DNA of 9,434 nucleotides, taken from assembly GCA_015661095.1 (NCBI GenBank), contig JACVQI010000064.1, positions 1 through 9,434 on the forward strand, written 5' to 3'. Below are positions 6,741 through 9,434 of this stretch, piece by piece (the first letter of the stretch is position 1; each line of letters starts with the position of its first letter). The position numbers were made by a program, and so were the translations under genes. The notes beneath the pieces are model-generated. The model did not search any database. It saw only the letters and a list, made by a program, of their open reading frames with translations, and was not told the DNA's origin. Origin of the DNA: Gammaproteobacteria bacterium. Its GTDB lineage: Bacteria > Pseudomonadota > Gammaproteobacteria > Eutrophobiales > Eutrophobiaceae.

Positions 6741-7832
6741 ATGACACAAATTACCCGCGAACGTATCGAAAATATCCTGAAGACCGTGGTCGATCACAAT
6801 CTGGGACGGGATTTGATCGCCGCCGGTGCCTTGAAGCAACTCGAGGTCGGCGCTGATCGCATCCATGTCTCCCTGTTGCTGGGCTATCCCTGCAATGGCT
6901 ACAAAGAGGCCTTGATTACCCAGGTACGCTCGGCGTTGGTCGAGCAGACCGGCATCACCAACATTCATGTGGAGGTGAATTTCAAGATCACCAGCCATGT
7001 GGTCCAGAAAGGCGTCAAGACTCTGGACAATATCAAGAACACCATTGCTGTCGCTTCCGGCAAGGGCGGCGTCGGCAAATCCACCACGGCCGTGAATCTG
7101 GCACTGGCGCTGCGGGTCGAAGGAGCCAATGTCGGCATCCTCGATGCCGATATCTATGGTCCCAGTCAGCCGCGCATGCTGGGTTGCGGTCGCAAACCGG
7201 AAAGCAGCGATGGCAAATCCCTTGAACCAAACGTCAGTTACGATATCCAGTCCATGTCCATCGGTTACCTGATCGACGAGGAAACGCCGATGATCTGGCG
7301 CGGACCGATGGTGACTTCGGCCCTGGAGCAGTTATTGAATGACACCAATTGGCGCGACCTCGACTATCTGGTCATCGATCTGCCGCCCGGTACCGGTGAT
7401 ATCCAGTTGACCCTGTGCCAGAAAGTGCCGGTGTCGGGGGCGCTGATCGTGACGACGCCCCAGGACATCGCCTTGCTGGATGCCCGCAAGGGGCTGAAGA
7501 TGTTTGAAAAAGTGGGCGTACCGGTCTTGGGTATCATCGAAAACATGAGCACGCATATCTGCAGCCAGTGCGGCCATGAGGAGCCGATCTTCGGCAAAGG
7601 CGGCGGCGCGCAGATGGCCAAACAATATGGCATCGATTTGCTGGGCTCTTTGCCGCTGGATATCAGTATCCGGGAAGGCGCCGATAACGGCAAACCGACC
7701 GTGGTCATGGCGCCGGAATCCCAGATCGCGGGTATCTACCGGGACATAGCTCGCAAGACCGCGGCGCAACTATCGCTGCGGGCGAAGGATTATTCTTCGA
7801 AGTTTCCGAAGATAGTGATCCAGAATAATTAA
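6741..7832 (+). CDS. apbC: Mrp/ApbC-type iron-sulfur cluster carrier ATPase
   Basis: This is a cytoplasmic P-loop ATPase that binds a [4Fe-4S] cluster as a dimer and passes it to apoproteins. The N-terminal MIP18/DUF59-like domain covers about residues 4-80. It is followed by a deviant Walker A motif, GKGGVGKS, at 107-114, then LDADIYGPSQPRMLG (134-148) and the Walker B-like VIDLPPGTGD (211-220). The cluster-binding C274-x-x-C277 lies in the family signature ENMSTHICSQCGH. Length is 363 residues, close to E. coli Mrp (369). The ATG at 6741 follows a GGAATGACGG stretch that provides a modest ribosome binding site. Position divergent to metG and upstream of dcd is the arrangement known from gammaproteobacteria such as Pseudomonas. 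The neighbouring rnf operon encodes several Fe-S subunits that could be clients, but that is inference. It is also annotated as mrp. Confidence 0.95.
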   Translation: MTQITRERIENILKTVVDHNLGRDLIAAGALKQLEVGADRIHVSLLLGYPCNGYKEALITQVRSALVEQTGITNIHVEVNFKITSHVVQKGVKTLDNIKNTIAVASGKGGVGKSTTAVNLALALRVEGANVGILDADIYGPSQPRMLGCGRKPESSDGKSLEPNVSYDIQSMSIGYLIDEETPMIWRGPMVTSALEQLLNDTNWRDLDYLVIDLPPGTGDIQLTLCQKVPVSGALIVTTPQDIALLDARKGLKMFEKVGVPVLGIIENMSTHICSQCGHEEPIFGKGGGAQMAKQYGIDLLGSLPLDISIREGADNGKPTVVMAPESQIAGIYRDIARKTAAQLSLRAKDYSSKFPKIVIQNN

Positions 7833-7836
7833 AAAC

Positions 7837-7866
7837 AGTTAAAAGTTAAAAGTAGAAAGTTTAAAG
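7837..7866 (+). repeat. Short AT-rich tandem array of an AGTTAAA-like heptamer
   Basis: Two exact AGTTAAA units (7837-7843 and 7844-7850) are followed by degenerate AGTAGAA and AGTTTAAA units up to about 7865. They fill most of the 53-base gap between the mrp stop and the dcd start. The composition is much more AT-rich than the flanking genes. No function can be assigned. No rho-independent terminator is formed here, so mrp and dcd may still be cotranscribed. Confidence 0.5.
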
Positions 7867-7885
7867 CCCCGGTTGAAAGTGAACG

Positions 7886-8452
7886 ATGACGATTAAATCC
7901 GATAAATGGATCCGCCGCATGGCCGAAACCACCGGCATGATTGAGCCTTTCGAGCCCAACCAGGTTAAACACAACGGCAGCAACCGGCTGGTGTCTTACG
8001 GCACCTCCAGTTACGGCTATGACATCCGCTGCGCCGATGAATTCAAGATCTTCACCAATATCAACTCGGCCATCGTCGATCCGAAGAGTTTCGATGCGAA
8101 CAGTTTCGTGGATTTCCGCGGCCCGGTCTGCATCATACCGCCGAATTCCTTCGCCCTGGCGCGGACCGTGGAATATTTCCGTATCCCGCGCAATGTCCTG
8201 ACCATCTGCCTCGGTAAATCCACCTATGCCCGTTGCGGGATCATCGTCAATGTCACGCCCCTGGAGCCGGAATGGGAAGGTCACGTCACGCTCGAATTCT
8301 CCAACACCTCGCCACTGCCGGCGAAGATTTATGCCAATGAAGGCGTGGCCCAGGTGATATTCATCGAATCGGATGAGGAATGCGAAACTTCCTACAAGGA
8401 TCGGCAGGGCAAATACCAGGGCCAGACCGGCGTCACCCTGCCGAAAACCTGA
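7886..8452 (+). CDS. dcd: dCTP deaminase
   Basis: This enzyme converts dCTP to dUTP and ammonia, feeding dUMP and dTMP synthesis. It belongs to the trimeric dUTPase-like fold family. The length of 188 residues matches the shorter subfamily found in Pseudomonas-like bacteria (E. coli Dcd has 193). Signatures are SYGTSSYGYDIRCADEF (37-53), the phosphate-binding KSTYARCG (111-118), the EPEWEGHVTLEFSN block (127-140) with the probable catalytic Glu137, and a C-terminal YQGQTGVTLPKT that closes over the active site. The ATG at 7886 gives an N-terminus (MTIKSDKWIRRMA) typical for this subfamily. The Shine-Dalgarno is weak (GAAAGTGAA). The gene follows mrp by 53 bases and precedes dapB by 38 bases on the same strand, with no terminator seen between them. 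Confidence 0.96.
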   Translation: MTIKSDKWIRRMAETTGMIEPFEPNQVKHNGSNRLVSYGTSSYGYDIRCADEFKIFTNINSAIVDPKSFDANSFVDFRGPVCIIPPNSFALARTVEYFRIPRNVLTICLGKSTYARCGIIVNVTPLEPEWEGHVTLEFSNTSPLPAKIYANEGVAQVIFIESDEECETSYKDRQGKYQGQTGVTLPKT

Positions 8453-8490
8453 AACCCCTGGCGATAATTGAATAAGCAGGCAGGTATGTT

Positions 8491-9297
8491 ATGACCAGAC
8501 TGGCTGTATGCGGCGCCGCCGGACGAATGGGCAAGACCATCATCGAGTCATGTCAGGCGGATCCGGCCGTAACCGTTACCGCGGCGATAGAACATGCGGC
8601 TTCCCCGCTGCTGGGCAGGGATGCCGGTGAGATCGCCGGCATCGGCGCTCTCGGTGTAGCCATCGTCAGTGATGTGGCGGCAGTGAAAGATCAATTCGAT
8701 GTGCTGATCGATTTCACCCTGGCGCAGGCCGTGCTGGCGAATCTCAAGCAATGCCGCAACACGGGCCGGAAAATGGTCATCGGCACCACCGGCCTCGATG
8801 CCGCGCAAAAAGCCGAGATCCAGGCGGCCAGCAAGGATATCGCCATCGTCTTTGCCCCGAACATGAGTATCGGCGTCAATCTGGTTTTCAAACTGGCAGA
8901 ACTGGCAGCACGGGTGATAGGCAACAGTACGGATATCGAGATTATCGAGGCCCATCACAATCAGAAACAGGACGCGCCGTCCGGCACCGCCATACGCATG
9001 GGCGAGATCATCGCCGGGGTACTGGGCCGCGATCTGAGTAAGGTCGCGGTCTATGGCCGTGAAGGGCAAACCGGCGTACGCGACCCGCAGGCCATCGGTT
9101 TCGAATCGATCCGCGCCGGCGATATCGTCGGTGACCATACGGTCCTGTTCGCCGGCCCGGGCGAACGGATTGAAATCACGCACCGGGCACACAGCCGCAA
9201 GACTTTCGCCAACGGCGCGATTCGGGCCGCGAAGTGGCTGATGACCAGGGACACGGGCTTGTACGATATGCAGGATGTGCTGGGCCTGCGCCCATAA
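8491..9297 (+). CDS. dapB: 4-hydroxy-tetrahydrodipicolinate reductase
   Basis: This enzyme performs the NAD(P)H-dependent reduction step of the diaminopimelate/lysine pathway, which supplies peptidoglycan and lysine. It has 268 residues; E. coli DapB has 273. The N-terminal dinucleotide-binding motif is CGAAGRMG (7-14). DFT is at 74-76, GTTG at 98-101 and APNMSIGVN at 122-130. The active-site signature EAHHNQKQDAPSGTA (153-167) contains His155, His156 and Lys159. The C-terminal part returns to the nucleotide-binding domain (RAHSRKTFANGAIRAAKW). The ATG at 8491 is preceded by a modest AGGT ribosome binding site. In many gammaproteobacteria dapB is followed by carA. Here the next start (9371) does not encode a recognisable CarA N-terminus. 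Confidence 0.97.
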   Translation: MTRLAVCGAAGRMGKTIIESCQADPAVTVTAAIEHAASPLLGRDAGEIAGIGALGVAIVSDVAAVKDQFDVLIDFTLAQAVLANLKQCRNTGRKMVIGTTGLDAAQKAEIQAASKDIAIVFAPNMSIGVNLVFKLAELAARVIGNSTDIEIIEAHHNQKQDAPSGTAIRMGEIIAGVLGRDLSKVAVYGREGQTGVRDPQAIGFESIRAGDIVGDHTVLFAGPGERIEITHRAHSRKTFANGAIRAAKWLMTRDTGLYDMQDVLGLRP

Positions 9298-9370
9298 GCA
9301 GTGGCCGGTACAAACGCGGCACAATTACTGACGGCCCGAGCATGAATAGGTATATATGGGAGAACTAGCC

Positions 9371-9434
9371 ATGGCCAAAGCGAACGGAACAAATAAACTG
9401 AAACATGATCAATCCTCGCTCCACGACGCGCTGG
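9371..9434 (+). CDS. Unidentified protein, N-terminal fragment (truncated by the window edge)
   Basis: An ATG at 9371 with a good Shine-Dalgarno (GGGAGAA at 9358-9364) opens a frame that runs off the window after 21 codons. The visible peptide starts MAKANGTNKLKHDQSSLHDAL, a hydrophilic, Lys/Asn-rich start without a signal peptide. It does not resemble the CarA N-terminus that often follows DapB. I do not recognise the family, and the fragment is too short to say more. The gap from dapB is 73 bases, with no terminator or convincing promoter. Confidence 0.5.
   Translation, partial: MAKANGTNKLKHDQSSLHDAL

Noticed and set aside
7829..8284. Minus-strand open frame opposite dcd
   Set aside because: It covers the strongly conserved dcd coding region and shows no domain of its own.
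8548..9324. Minus-strand open frame of 258 codons opposite dapB
   Set aside because: It is a shadow of dapB, which has all its catalytic motifs; no ribosome binding site or family match was seen.
9325..9356. Possible promoter before the gene at 9371 (TTACTG and TATATA)
   Set aside because: The spacing is about 20 bases and the transcription start would fall in or after the ribosome binding site, so it would not give a usable leader.
9342..9368. Eight-codon mini frame (MNRYIWEN) ending just before 9371
   Set aside because: It is very short and could arise by chance; no attenuator-like codon run or terminator follows.

Overview
The window looks like a piece of a gammaproteobacterial chromosome (moderately high GC). 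The evidence is the divergent pair metG / mrp(apbC), the order mrp-dcd-dapB, an Rnf/Rsx operon in the order A-B-C-D-G, and proteins that align closely with their E. coli counterparts. I cannot name a species. No tRNA, rRNA, CRISPR array, insertion sequence or phage gene was seen.

Layout. The left two thirds (about 1-6603) is one tightly packed minus-strand transcription unit. Read in its own direction it is metG (methionyl-tRNA synthetase), rnfA, rnfB, rnfC, rnfD, rnfG, then the first 50 codons of a yhbY-like CRM-domain RNA-binding protein cut by the window edge. All junctions are overlaps or gaps of 3 nt or less. A 137-bp divergent promoter region (6604-6740) separates metG from a plus-strand set: mrp/apbC (Fe-S carrier ATPase), dcd (dCTP deaminase), dapB (dihydrodipicolinate reductase) and the first 21 codons of an unidentified gene starting at 9371.

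How the genes work together. The Rnf complex is a membrane electron-transfer machine between NADH and ferredoxin (or, as Rsx, toward SoxR). Mrp moves Fe-S clusters to apoproteins and could serve Fe-S-rich subunits such as RnfB and RnfC. MetG, Dcd and DapB are housekeeping enzymes of translation, dTTP supply and lysine/cell-wall synthesis.

What stands out is that the Rnf operon is unusual. (1) RnfA has Pro26 and Ser114 exactly where E. coli RsxA has the two cysteines that, with RnfE, hold the intramembrane [2Fe-2S] cluster. (2) rnfE, and nth which usually follows it, are absent from their usual place, and yhbY follows rnfG after one base. (3) RnfD has Ser173 instead of the Thr that accepts covalent FMN. 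RnfG keeps its FMN threonine, and RnfB and RnfC keep all their Fe-S cysteines. Together this suggests a variant Rnf complex that lacks, or has remodelled, the membrane-embedded Fe-S step.

A second oddity is in metG. The linker before the C-terminal tRNA-binding domain contains an in-frame, imperfectly palindromic segment of about 87 bp that resembles a dispersed intergenic repeat.
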